Source: Mycobacterium sp. (GTDB lineage: Bacteria > Actinomycetota > Actinomycetes > Mycobacteriales > Mycobacteriaceae). Taken from it: 64,000 nt of DNA. The stretch lies in assembly GCA_025965895.1 (NCBI GenBank), contig JAOPWC010000135.1, forward strand, positions 37,950-101,949, read 5' to 3'. Within the stretch, counting starts at the first letter, position 1. Each line of letters begins with the position of its first letter. The notes under the pieces were generated by a model. That model worked only from the letters and a program-made list of their open reading frames with translations. It was not told where the DNA came from and did no database searches. Made by a program: the position numbers and the translations under genes. Below are positions 34,173 through 41,995 of this stretch, one piece after another.

Positions 34173-35144
34173 TCAGTGACCCCGTTCCGCCAATGCCCGC
34201 AGGAAAAACGTCAGGTTCGCGGGCCGCTCGGCCAGCCTCCGCACGAAGTACCCGTACCACTGCGTGCCGAATGGGACGTACACGCGCATCGCGTTGCCCG
34301 CGTCCGCGAGGCGGCGCTGCTCGGGGTCGCGAATGCCGTACAGCATCTGATACTCGAACTCGTTGGCTTCGCGGGACGTTTCACGCGCCAGTTCGCCCGC
34401 CGCCGTGATCAGGACAGGGTCGTGTGACGCCGCCATCGGATAGCCGGTACCGGCCATCAGCACCTTCAGGCAGCGCAGGTAGCTGTCGGTGACGTCGTCC
34501 CGGTCGCGGTAGGCCACCGTCGCCGGTTCGTCGTATGCGCCCTTGCACAACCGGATTCGCGCGCCGGCCGCCGCGAAATCCTCGCAGTCGCCGGGTGTGC
34601 GCCGCAGATGGGCCTGCAGCACGGTGCCCAGCCAGTCGAAGTCGCCGCGCAGCTCGCGCACGATACCCAGCGTCGAGTCGGTCGTGGTGTGGTCCTCCGC
34701 ATCGACAGTCACCCACACACCGGCCCGCTGCGCAGCGGCGCAGATCGTGTGTGCGTTCTCCAGCGCAATCTTCTGTCCGTCGCGCGGCAACGCCTGCCCC
34801 AGCGCCGAAAGCTTCAGCGACACCTCCAGCGGCCGCACCCCTACCCACGCGGCATCGGATCGTCGTCCCAGCGCATCCAGCAACCCGAGGTACGCGTTTA
34901 CGGTGGCAGTCGCGGCGTCGACATCCGTGACGTCCTCACCGAGGTAATCGATGGATACCATTCGGCGTGACTCCCTCAGTGCTGCAGCGCTGTTCAGAGC
35001 ATCTTGGACCGTCTCACCCGGCACGAACCGGTGCACTACGTGACGGGTGACGGGCAAGCGTTCCGCGGTACGGCGCAAACAGTAGGACCGGCCGGCCGCC
35101 AGGATCGCCGGGCGTGCGACCCTCCTGAAAATCTGCGCCATCAT
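34173..35144 (-). CDS. putB: Proline dehydrogenase (monofunctional)
   Basis: A 323-residue FAD-dependent TIM-barrel enzyme (Rv1188, ~329). The ATG overlaps the rocA stop. Recognisable blocks are VSLKLSALGQALPRDGQ, GVWVTVDAEDHTTTDSTL, RIRLCKGAYDEPA, ASHDPVLITAAGELA, EFEYQMLYGIR and RVYVPFGTQWYGYFVRRLAERP (proline-binding Tyr/Arg-Arg). It oxidises proline to pyrroline-5-carboxylate, which RocA consumes. The pair is transcribed divergently from its activator gene pruC. Confidence 0.94.
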   Translation of the reverse strand: MMAQIFRRVARPAILAAGRSYCLRRTAERLPVTRHVVHRFVPGETVQDALNSAAALRESRRMVSIDYLGEDVTDVDAATATVNAYLGLLDALGRRSDAAWVGVRPLEVSLKLSALGQALPRDGQKIALENAHTICAAAQRAGVWVTVDAEDHTTTDSTLGIVRELRGDFDWLGTVLQAHLRRTPGDCEDFAAAGARIRLCKGAYDEPATVAYRDRDDVTDSYLRCLKVLMAGTGYPMAASHDPVLITAAGELARETSREANEFEYQMLYGIRDPEQRRLADAGNAMRVYVPFGTQWYGYFVRRLAERPANLTFFLRALAERGH

Positions 35145-36772
35145 TCGGCCTCCATGTGTGGGTAGCGATAGTCGGTGGGCGGCAGGAACGTCTCCTTGAT
35201 CGAACGGGCCGATGTCCAGCGCAACAGGTTCAGCGGCGAACCGGCCTTGTCGTTGGTGCCCGACGACCGCGACCCGCCGAACGGCTGCTGGCCCACGACC
35301 GCGCCGGTCGGTTTGTCGTTGACATAGAAGTTGCCGGCCGCGAAGCGAAGCCGGTTCTCCGCGGCCATCACCGCGGCGCGATCGTCCGCGATCACCGCGC
35401 CGGTCAGTGCGTAGGTCGCGCCGCCGTCGACCACGTCGAGAATCTCGTCGTAGTCGTCGTCGGGGTAGACATGCACCGTCAGGATCGGCCCGAAGTACTC
35501 CTTGGAGAACGCCTGGTCCGTCGGGTCGTCCGACAGCAGGACGGTCGGGCGAACGAAATACCCGACGCTGTCGTCGTATTCGCCGCCCACTGCGATCGTC
35601 ACACCGGGCGTTCTCTTCGCCCGCTCGATCGCGGCGACGTTTTTCGCGAACGCGCGGGCGTCGATCAGCGCGCCGCCGAAATTCCTCAGATCCGTGACGT
35701 CGCCATAGGACAAGTGCGCGGTGGCATCCAGGAAGTCCTCACCCATCCGCTGCCACACCGATCGCGCGATGAACGCCCGCGACGCCGCCGAGCACTTCTG
35801 ACCCTGGTAGTCGAATGCGCCCCGGATCAGGGCCGTGCGCAGCACGTCGGGTTGTGCCGACGCGTGCGCGAGCACGAAGTCCTTGCCGCCGGTCTCCCCC
35901 ACCAGCCGCGGGTAGCTGTCGTAGCGCTCGACGTTCGCTCCCACCTCGCGCCACAGATGCTGGAATGTTGTCGTCGAGCCGGTGAAGTGGATGCCGGCCA
36001 GCCGGGGGTCCTTCAACAGCACCTCGGAGACCGCAACTCCGTCGCCGGCTACGAGGTTGATCACGCCGGGCGGAAGGCCGGCCTCCTCCAGCAGCTGCAT
36101 GGTCAGGTACGCCGAGAACGTCTGGGTGGGCGACGGCTTCCACACCACGGGGTTGCCCATCAACGCGGGCGCGGTGGGCAGGTTGCCGGCTATCGCGGTG
36201 AAGTTGAACGGGGTGATCGCATAGACGAACCCCTCCAGCGGCCGGTAGTCCATGCGGTTCCAGATACCGCGGGTGCTGACCGGCTGCTGAGCCAGAATTT
36301 GGCGGGCGAACGCGACGTTGAAACGCCAGAAGTCGACCAGCTCGCACGGCGCGTCGATCTCGGCCTGGTAGGCGGTCTTGGACTGGCCGAGCATGGTGGC
36401 GGCGGCGAGTTTCTCCCGCCTGGGCCCGGACAGCAGGTCGGCGGCCCGCAGGAACACGGCGGCCCGCTCGTCGAACGGCGTCGCCGCCCACCCGGCCCTG
36501 GCGGTCAGCGCCGCCTCCATCGCGGCGAGCGCGTCGGCCCGCACCGCATTCGTGAGCGTTCCCAATCGGGCCGAATGGCGATGCGGCTGAACGACGTCGA
36601 TGCGTTCGCCGTCGCCCATCCGGTGCTTCCCCCCGATGACGTGGGGAAGGTCGATGGGCTCGGCGGCCAGCGAATTGAGCGCGACGACGAGCCGCCTGCG
36701 TTCCGGGCTGGCCGGTGCGTAGTCGTGGACCGGCTCGTTGGCCGGCGTCGGTACGTCGGTGATCGCGTCCAT
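35141..36772 (-). CDS. rocA: L-glutamate gamma-semialdehyde (pyrroline-5-carboxylate) dehydrogenase
   Basis: A 543-residue aldehyde dehydrogenase, the same length as Rv1187. Catalytic Cys327 lies in YQGQKCSAASRAF and Glu293 in LVGETGGKDFV; TPFNFTAIAGNLPTAPALMG and VVWKPSPTQTF form the cofactor site, and PFGGSRSSGTNDKAG is near the C-terminus. It oxidises P5C/glutamate semialdehyde to glutamate, completing proline catabolism and protecting against toxic P5C. The ATGA overlap with putB indicates coupled translation. Also named pruA in M. tuberculosis. Confidence 0.95.
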   Translation of the reverse strand: MDAITDVPTPANEPVHDYAPASPERRRLVVALNSLAAEPIDLPHVIGGKHRMGDGERIDVVQPHRHSARLGTLTNAVRADALAAMEAALTARAGWAATPFDERAAVFLRAADLLSGPRREKLAAATMLGQSKTAYQAEIDAPCELVDFWRFNVAFARQILAQQPVSTRGIWNRMDYRPLEGFVYAITPFNFTAIAGNLPTAPALMGNPVVWKPSPTQTFSAYLTMQLLEEAGLPPGVINLVAGDGVAVSEVLLKDPRLAGIHFTGSTTTFQHLWREVGANVERYDSYPRLVGETGGKDFVLAHASAQPDVLRTALIRGAFDYQGQKCSAASRAFIARSVWQRMGEDFLDATAHLSYGDVTDLRNFGGALIDARAFAKNVAAIERAKRTPGVTIAVGGEYDDSVGYFVRPTVLLSDDPTDQAFSKEYFGPILTVHVYPDDDYDEILDVVDGGATYALTGAVIADDRAAVMAAENRLRFAAGNFYVNDKPTGAVVGQQPFGGSRSSGTNDKAGSPLNLLRWTSARSIKETFLPPTDYRYPHMEAE

Positions 36773-36814
36773 GGGGTAAGAATCGCCGACAGAGGCCGCC
36801 GATATGTTGGCTGA

Positions 36815-36832
36815 TCGGACAGTGCTTTCCGA
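36815..36832. promoter_or_regulatory. Inverted repeat in the rocA/pruC divergent spacer
   Basis: TCGGA (36815-36819) and TCCGA (36828-36832) are inverted around 8 bases in the 83-bp spacer between rocA and pruC; another TCCGACA follows near 36847. PruC is known to activate the proline genes in M. tuberculosis. The arms are short, so this is only a candidate site. Confidence 0.25.
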
Positions 36833-36855
36833 GGCGACCAGTACAATCCGACAAC

Positions 36856-38481
36856 ATGGAGGCTGCCCGCGTCGGGCTGGGCCAGCTGCTATTGGCGCTG
36901 GACCGCACGATGGTCACCCTTGTCGAGGCGCCACGGGGTCTGGACATGCCGGTCGGGTCCGTGGCCCTGGTCGACGCCGATGATGTGCGGCTGGGCCTGG
37001 CGATGGCGGCAGGCAATGCGGACGTGTTCTTCCTTCTCGGCGTGCCTGACGATGACGCCGTTCGCTGGATCGACCGGCAGGTCGCCGCTCGGGTTCCGGC
37101 CGCGATCTTCGTCAAGGAGCCAACGGGGGCCCTGATCAACAGGGCGGTGTCCGCCGGCGCCGCGGTGGTGGCGGTCGAGCCCCGTGCCCGCTGGGAGCGG
37201 CTCTATCGGTTGGTGAACCACGTATTCGAGCACCACAGCGATCGCCGCGATCCGCACTTCGACATGGGCACAGACCTTTTCGGCCTCGCCCAGTCAACCG
37301 CGGAGCGCACCCACGGGATGATCAGCATCGAGGACGCTGAGTCACATGTACTGGCGTATTCGGCGTCCAACGACGAGGCCGACGAGCTGCGGAGGCTGTC
37401 GATTCTGGGCCGGGCCGGACCGCCGGAGCATCTGGAGTGGATCGGCCAGTGGGGAATCTTCGACGCACTGCGAGCCGGCACCGACGTGGTGCGGGTCGCC
37501 GAGCGGCCCGAGCTCGGCTTACGGCCGCGGCTGGCCGTCGGCATTCACCGCCCGGGCGACGATCAGCGCCGCAGCACCTTTATCGGCACGATCTGGCTGC
37601 AGCAGGGCTCACGTCCGCTGGCCGATGACGTCGAAGAGGTGTTGCGCGGCGCCGCAGTGCTGGCCGCCCGCATCATGTCCCGCCTGGCCGCGACACCGTC
37701 GACGCACGCGTTGCGGATTCAGGAGCTGCTCGGCTTGAGCGGTGACGATGTGGACGTCACGGTGCTCGCCCGTGAACTCGGCGTCGTCGCTGACGGCAGA
37801 GTCGCACTCGTCGGTTTCCGTTGCGCCGACGGTCCTGTCCCGGCCGATGCCATCGCGTTGAGCGCCAGTGCGTTTCGGCCCGACGCTCAAGTGACGTCCC
37901 GCACCGAGCGGGTATACGTCCTGTTCCCGCAGACCGGCGCGCCGTCGTCCGTGGCGTCATGGGTCCGCGGCACCGTCGCCGCCCTGCGCCGCGAGCTGGG
38001 GACGGCGCTGCACGCCGTGATCGCCGCGCCGGTCGCCGGGCTCGCCGCCGTCGCGCCTGCCCGCGCCGAGGTGGACCGGGTGTTCGAAAGCGCCGACCGC
38101 CATCCGGGCGCGATCCGTCAGGTCACCTCGTTCGACGAGGCCCGCACCGTCGTGCTGCTCGACGAGATCGTGGCGCTGGTGGCCGGGCAGGACGGCCTCA
38201 TCGACCCGCGGGTGCTTGCGCTGCGCGACTACGACGCCGGCCACGACGGCTCGCTGGTGGCTTCGCTGCGCGCCTACCTCGACTGCTTCGGCGACATCGC
38301 CGCCGCCGGGCAGTGGCTGCACGTGCACCCGAACACCGTGCGCTACCGGGTGCGGCGGATCGAAAAGCTGCTCGGCACGTCGCTGGTCGACCCTGACGAC
38401 CGGCTGGTGCTCGCGGTGGGGCTGAGGGCTATGCCGTTAACCGCGACGCCGCGGCCCCGATCCGTTCGTCGGTCGCGGTGA
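36856..38481 (+). CDS. pruC: PucR-type activator of proline catabolism (Rv1186c, PruC)
   Basis: A 541-residue regulator. Residues ~1-120 are a PucR N-terminal region (GSVALVDADDVRLGLAMA), ~140-290 a GAF-like sensory region, and ~300-480 a GGDEF-related region typical of CdaR/PucR proteins. The C-terminal ~70 residues carry the PucR HTH (LRAYLDCFGDIAAAGQWLHV, NTVRYRVRRIEKLLG). It is divergent from rocA-putB, and Rv1186c activates these genes in response to proline. The 3' end overlaps dapC by 53 bp on the opposite strand. Confidence 0.9.
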   Translation: MEAARVGLGQLLLALDRTMVTLVEAPRGLDMPVGSVALVDADDVRLGLAMAAGNADVFFLLGVPDDDAVRWIDRQVAARVPAAIFVKEPTGALINRAVSAGAAVVAVEPRARWERLYRLVNHVFEHHSDRRDPHFDMGTDLFGLAQSTAERTHGMISIEDAESHVLAYSASNDEADELRRLSILGRAGPPEHLEWIGQWGIFDALRAGTDVVRVAERPELGLRPRLAVGIHRPGDDQRRSTFIGTIWLQQGSRPLADDVEEVLRGAAVLAARIMSRLAATPSTHALRIQELLGLSGDDVDVTVLARELGVVADGRVALVGFRCADGPVPADAIALSASAFRPDAQVTSRTERVYVLFPQTGAPSSVASWVRGTVAALRRELGTALHAVIAAPVAGLAAVAPARAEVDRVFESADRHPGAIRQVTSFDEARTVVLLDEIVALVAGQDGLIDPRVLALRDYDAGHDGSLVASLRAYLDCFGDIAAAGQWLHVHPNTVRYRVRRIEKLLGTSLVDPDDRLVLAVGLRAMPLTATPRPRSVRRSR

Positions 38482-39517
38482 GCGCGATCCGGACATGACG
38501 TTCGCCGCGCGGCCCGTAGAACTCGCCGGGCGCAACCAGGATGCCGCGCTGTGCGAACCACGCCACCGTGTCCCGGCACGGTTCACGGCGGGTTGCCCAC
38601 AGGTACAGGCCCGCTTCGGAATGGTCGAGGGTCAACCCGGCCTCGAGCAGCGCCGGTAGCAACACGTCGCGGCGGCGCGCATATCGGTCGCGCTGCTCGC
38701 GCTCGTGGACGTCGTCAGAGAGCGCTGCGACCATCGCCGCCTGCACTGGGGTGGGCACCATCATTCCCGCGTGCCTGCGCACTGCCAGCAGTTCGGCAAC
38801 GACGTTCGGATCACCGGCGACGAAGCCTGCGCGATAACCGGCCAGCGACGAACTCTTCGACAGCGAGTGGATCCCGAGCAGGCCGGTGTGGTCGCCGTCG
38901 CACACCGACGGGTCGAGCACCGACACCGGCTGGGCGTCCCAGCCCAGACCGAGGTAGCACTCGTCGGAGGCCACCAGCGCGCCGCGCTCGCGAGCCCAGC
39001 CCACGACCTTCCGCAGATGGTCGGCGCCCAGCACCCTCCCTGTCGGGTTGCTCGGCGAGTTCAGGTAGATCAGCGCGGGCCGTCCGGGGCCGAGCTGGGT
39101 TAGTGAGTCGGCGCGCAGGACCCGCGCGTTCGCCAGCCGGGCACCGACCTCATAGGTGGGGTACGCCAGCTCAGGAACCACGACTACGTCGTCGGGGCAA
39201 AGCCCGAGCAGCGTCGGCAGCCATGCGATGAGTTCTTTCGTGCCGATCACCGGCAATACGGCGTCGGGCCACACGCCCGTCACGCCGTAACGGCGGGCCA
39301 GCGCCACCACCGCCGCCTCCCGCAGCGCCGGAGTGCCGGCGGTGGTCGGGTAGCCCGAGGACGCACTCGCCGCGGCCAGTGCTTGGCGGATCAGCGGGGC
39401 CACCGGATCGACCGGGGTGCCGACGGACAGGTCGACGATGCCGGCGGGATGGGCGCGGGCCACCGCCGACGCATCGGCCAGGGTGTCCCACGGGAACACG
39501 GGCAGCGTCGCCGACAC
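38429..39517 (-). CDS. dapC: N-succinyldiaminopimelate aminotransferase
   Basis: A 362-residue fold-type I PLP enzyme, equal in length to Rv1178 when started at GTG 39517 (MSATLPVFPWDTLAD). An ATG at 39589 would add 24 unmatched residues. Motifs are GTPVDPVAPLIRQAL, IYLNSPSNPTGRVLG, LVASDECYLGLGW and the Schiff-base lysine in HSLSKSSSLAGYRAG, with the C-terminal Arg in HVRIALTATDER. It forms N-succinyl-LL-diaminopimelate between the DapD and DapE steps. It follows fdxC by 58 bp. Confidence 0.92.
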   Translation of the reverse strand: MSATLPVFPWDTLADASAVARAHPAGIVDLSVGTPVDPVAPLIRQALAAASASSGYPTTAGTPALREAAVVALARRYGVTGVWPDAVLPVIGTKELIAWLPTLLGLCPDDVVVVPELAYPTYEVGARLANARVLRADSLTQLGPGRPALIYLNSPSNPTGRVLGADHLRKVVGWARERGALVASDECYLGLGWDAQPVSVLDPSVCDGDHTGLLGIHSLSKSSSLAGYRAGFVAGDPNVVAELLAVRRHAGMMVPTPVQAAMVAALSDDVHEREQRDRYARRRDVLLPALLEAGLTLDHSEAGLYLWATRREPCRDTVAWFAQRGILVAPGEFYGPRGERHVRIALTATDERIGAAASRLTA

Positions 39518-39575
39518 CGCTCCGCAGGCGGTAGGTGCCCGCAGCCGGCGCTTCAGTGCGGTGCCGTCAGCCGGC

Positions 39576-39902
39576 TCAGGCGGTTTCACCCTGGGGCGGC
39601 AGGTTCTTCACAGGGGGTGGGTCGTTCGGGGTCATACCGACCTTCGAGGCGCCGCCCGGCGAGCCCAGTTCCTCGAAGAAGTCGGCGTTGATCTGGGTGT
39701 ACTGGCTCCACTGCTCGGGGACGTCGTCTTCGTAGTAGATGGCCTCGACCGGGCAGACCGGCTCGCAGGCGCCGCAGTCGACGCACTCGTCGGGGTGGAT
39801 GTACAACATGCGTTCGCCCTCGTAGATGCAGTCGACGGGGCACTCCTCGATGCATGCCTTGTCCTTCACGTCGACGCAGGGTTCGGCGATCGTGTACGTC
39901 AC
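39576..39902 (-). CDS. fdxC: 7Fe ferredoxin ([3Fe-4S][4Fe-4S])
   Basis: A 108-residue ferredoxin with GAGGAGACC ahead of ATG 39902. Cysteines fit the Azotobacter FdI pattern: Cys9, Cys17 and Cys50 for the 3Fe cluster and Cys21, Cys40, Cys43 and Cys46 for the 4Fe cluster; Cys25 is extra. The C-terminal ~40 residues (QWSQYTQINADFFEELG) are the usual mycobacterial tail. It carries low-potential electrons and is a plausible partner of P450s and other oxidoreductases, two of which are encoded within 10 kb. Corresponds to Rv1177. Confidence 0.95.
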   Translation of the reverse strand: MTYTIAEPCVDVKDKACIEECPVDCIYEGERMLYIHPDECVDCGACEPVCPVEAIYYEDDVPEQWSQYTQINADFFEELGSPGGASKVGMTPNDPPPVKNLPPQGETA

Positions 39903-40062
39903 GAAGGTCTCCTCGATCTCCTGTTCGCAGGTGCTGTTACGTTATGGCGCTGGGAAGTTGCTGACAGTATCCGACGCCGTCGCCCGCACTCGCCAGTGTG
40001 CCCTAAGTCGCCTACTCTTAATAACTGATACTAGCCGTTGCACATACCGCGCGTTCAAGGGG

Positions 40063-41991
40063 TCAACCCGGCACCGCGCGCCCCCCTTTGCCGCTTGTCG
40101 ACAGCTCCACTCGAGTGGCGTCGCAAGAAGCCGCATACTCGGGTGCCGGCGACGCCAAGAAGTCCACGGGCATGAACCGTCGGGCGAACAACGACTCCAT
40201 CGCCATGCAGTCGATGGGCCGAGACAACAGGTAGCCCTGCGCACGATAGCAACCCAGGTCAAGCAATGTCCTGGCCGCGGCCACGGTCTCAACGCCTTCA
40301 GCGACGACTTGCAGGTCGAAAGCGTCAGCCAAGGCCATGATGGCTCGCACGATCGCCAGATCACCTGCGTTCGTGCCGAGTTCGCGAACGAACCCTTTGT
40401 CGATCTTGACCGTGTCGACCGGCAGGGATTTCAAATGCGTCAGCACGCTGTAGCCGGTGCCGAAGTCGTCGATGGCGACCTGAACACCGATTTGTTTCAA
40501 CCCGGCGAGTGTGTTGCGGGTGGCCTCGATGTCTTGAACCACGACGCTCTCAGTGATCTCCAGACATACCGCACTGCTGTCGAGTTTGAATTCGTCGAGG
40601 GTGCCGGCGACCGTGTCGACGAAGCCGTCCGCAACCAATTGCACCGGTGAGACGTTGATGCGCAGTACGGCATGGTGGCCGACGCCGCGGGAGCGCCATC
40701 GGCTGAATTCCGCGCATGCGGTCCGCATCACCTGCCGGCCCAGCTTGCCGGCCAGATTGATCGATTCGGCCACGCCGATGAACGAGCCGGGCAGCAGCAG
40801 CCCCCGGGTCGGGTGTTGCCAGCGGACGAGCGCCTCGGTGGCCAGGACCTCACCGGTGCGCATGTCGACCTCGGGCAGGTAGCGCAGCACCAAAGCGCCG
40901 TCATCGTTGTCGATGACCCCCTCGAGATGCAGCTCGATGTCATTGCGGATCTCGAATTTCGACGACATCTCCTGGGTGAAAACCGCGACCTTGCTGCCGC
41001 CGGCGCTCTTGGCGGACAGGGCGGCCTGGTCGGCGCGACGCAGGAGATCAGAAGTGCTGTCACGTCCGGGAAGCCCGACAGCGATGCCGATGCTGACGGT
41101 GCGAACGAGCATCTCGCCGTCGATCACGACCCGCTGCTGAAGTCGGGCCTGCAACTTCTCGGCGAAGGACACTGCCGCGTCGACGTCCATCGGTGCGGCC
41201 GGCACGACGACGAACTCGTCGCCGCCGACGCGGGCGATGAGGGTCGGAGCGTCCGTTCCCTCGTGCAGGCGCTGGGCGAAGACCTTGATGAACCAGTCGC
41301 CCGCGTTGTGACCGAGGTAGTCGTTGACTGCTTTGAGGCGGTCCAGATCCAGGAACAGCACGGAGACGGGGCCCGGCTGACCATCAGTCAGCCGTTCGTC
41401 GAGTTGGCCGACGAGCGCCCGCCGGTTGAGCAGGCCGCTGAGGTCGTCGTGTTCTGCCAGATAATGCAGTTGCTCTTCGGCGACAATGCGGGCCTGCAGC
41501 TGGGCGAACAGCGTGGCGATCGCCTGCAGGGCGTTCAGCTCGTCTACTGCCCACTCCCGGTCGCCGTACTTGATGAAGCCCAGGATGCCGGTAGTGAGGT
41601 CCCCAGACAGCAACGGCACGCACGCCAGGGAAATGGCCGGGACCGCGGTGCCCTCTTCGATCCGACGCTGAAAGTCCTCGTTTTCCGGCTCGGGACGAAC
41701 CACGGTGGGTTCTTTGAGTTGCTCGGACCGGGCGAAGATCGGGTCGGCGTCGGCGAAGTACACCAGGCCGATGGGATCGGGATCGGGGACGAAGTCGCGC
41801 CGCGGCCACTGGGCTATCAGTGTGGTCGCGTGGATGGTGTGGTCGTGGTGACGCAGAAAGCTGACATTCACGCCGAAGTGGGCGACCAGGTCGGCGAGCA
41901 CCCGCTCACTGAGGGTCACCGCATTTTCTGCGGTCGCCGCCATCAATTCGGCCGCTACAGCCGTGACGACTTGGTCCAGCGTCCGGGTCAT
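40063..41991 (-). CDS. GAF-GGDEF-EAL bifunctional cyclic-di-GMP synthase/phosphodiesterase (Rv1354c/DcpA type)
   Basis: A 642-residue protein from ATG 41991. Residues ~1-165 are a GAF-like sensor (VPLLSGDLTTGILGFIKYGD). The GGDEF domain has an intact active site GGDEF at 256-260 and substrate Asp in LFLDLDRLKAVND. The EAL domain has ATEALVRWQHP (Glu386), the NVSPVQL Asn, IDDFGTGYS and KIDKGFVREL, then EGVET, so both activities look competent. Homologues Rv1354c and MSMEG_2196 control mycobacterial c-di-GMP. It lies 4 bp downstream of the moeY-type gene, in an operon with a P450, at a site where M. tuberculosis has other genes. Confidence 0.93.
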   Translation of the reverse strand: MTRTLDQVVTAVAAELMAATAENAVTLSERVLADLVAHFGVNVSFLRHHDHTIHATTLIAQWPRRDFVPDPDPIGLVYFADADPIFARSEQLKEPTVVRPEPENEDFQRRIEEGTAVPAISLACVPLLSGDLTTGILGFIKYGDREWAVDELNALQAIATLFAQLQARIVAEEQLHYLAEHDDLSGLLNRRALVGQLDERLTDGQPGPVSVLFLDLDRLKAVNDYLGHNAGDWFIKVFAQRLHEGTDAPTLIARVGGDEFVVVPAAPMDVDAAVSFAEKLQARLQQRVVIDGEMLVRTVSIGIAVGLPGRDSTSDLLRRADQAALSAKSAGGSKVAVFTQEMSSKFEIRNDIELHLEGVIDNDDGALVLRYLPEVDMRTGEVLATEALVRWQHPTRGLLLPGSFIGVAESINLAGKLGRQVMRTACAEFSRWRSRGVGHHAVLRINVSPVQLVADGFVDTVAGTLDEFKLDSSAVCLEITESVVVQDIEATRNTLAGLKQIGVQVAIDDFGTGYSVLTHLKSLPVDTVKIDKGFVRELGTNAGDLAIVRAIMALADAFDLQVVAEGVETVAAARTLLDLGCYRAQGYLLSRPIDCMAMESLFARRFMPVDFLASPAPEYAASCDATRVELSTSGKGGRAVPG

Positions 41992-41995
41992 TCCC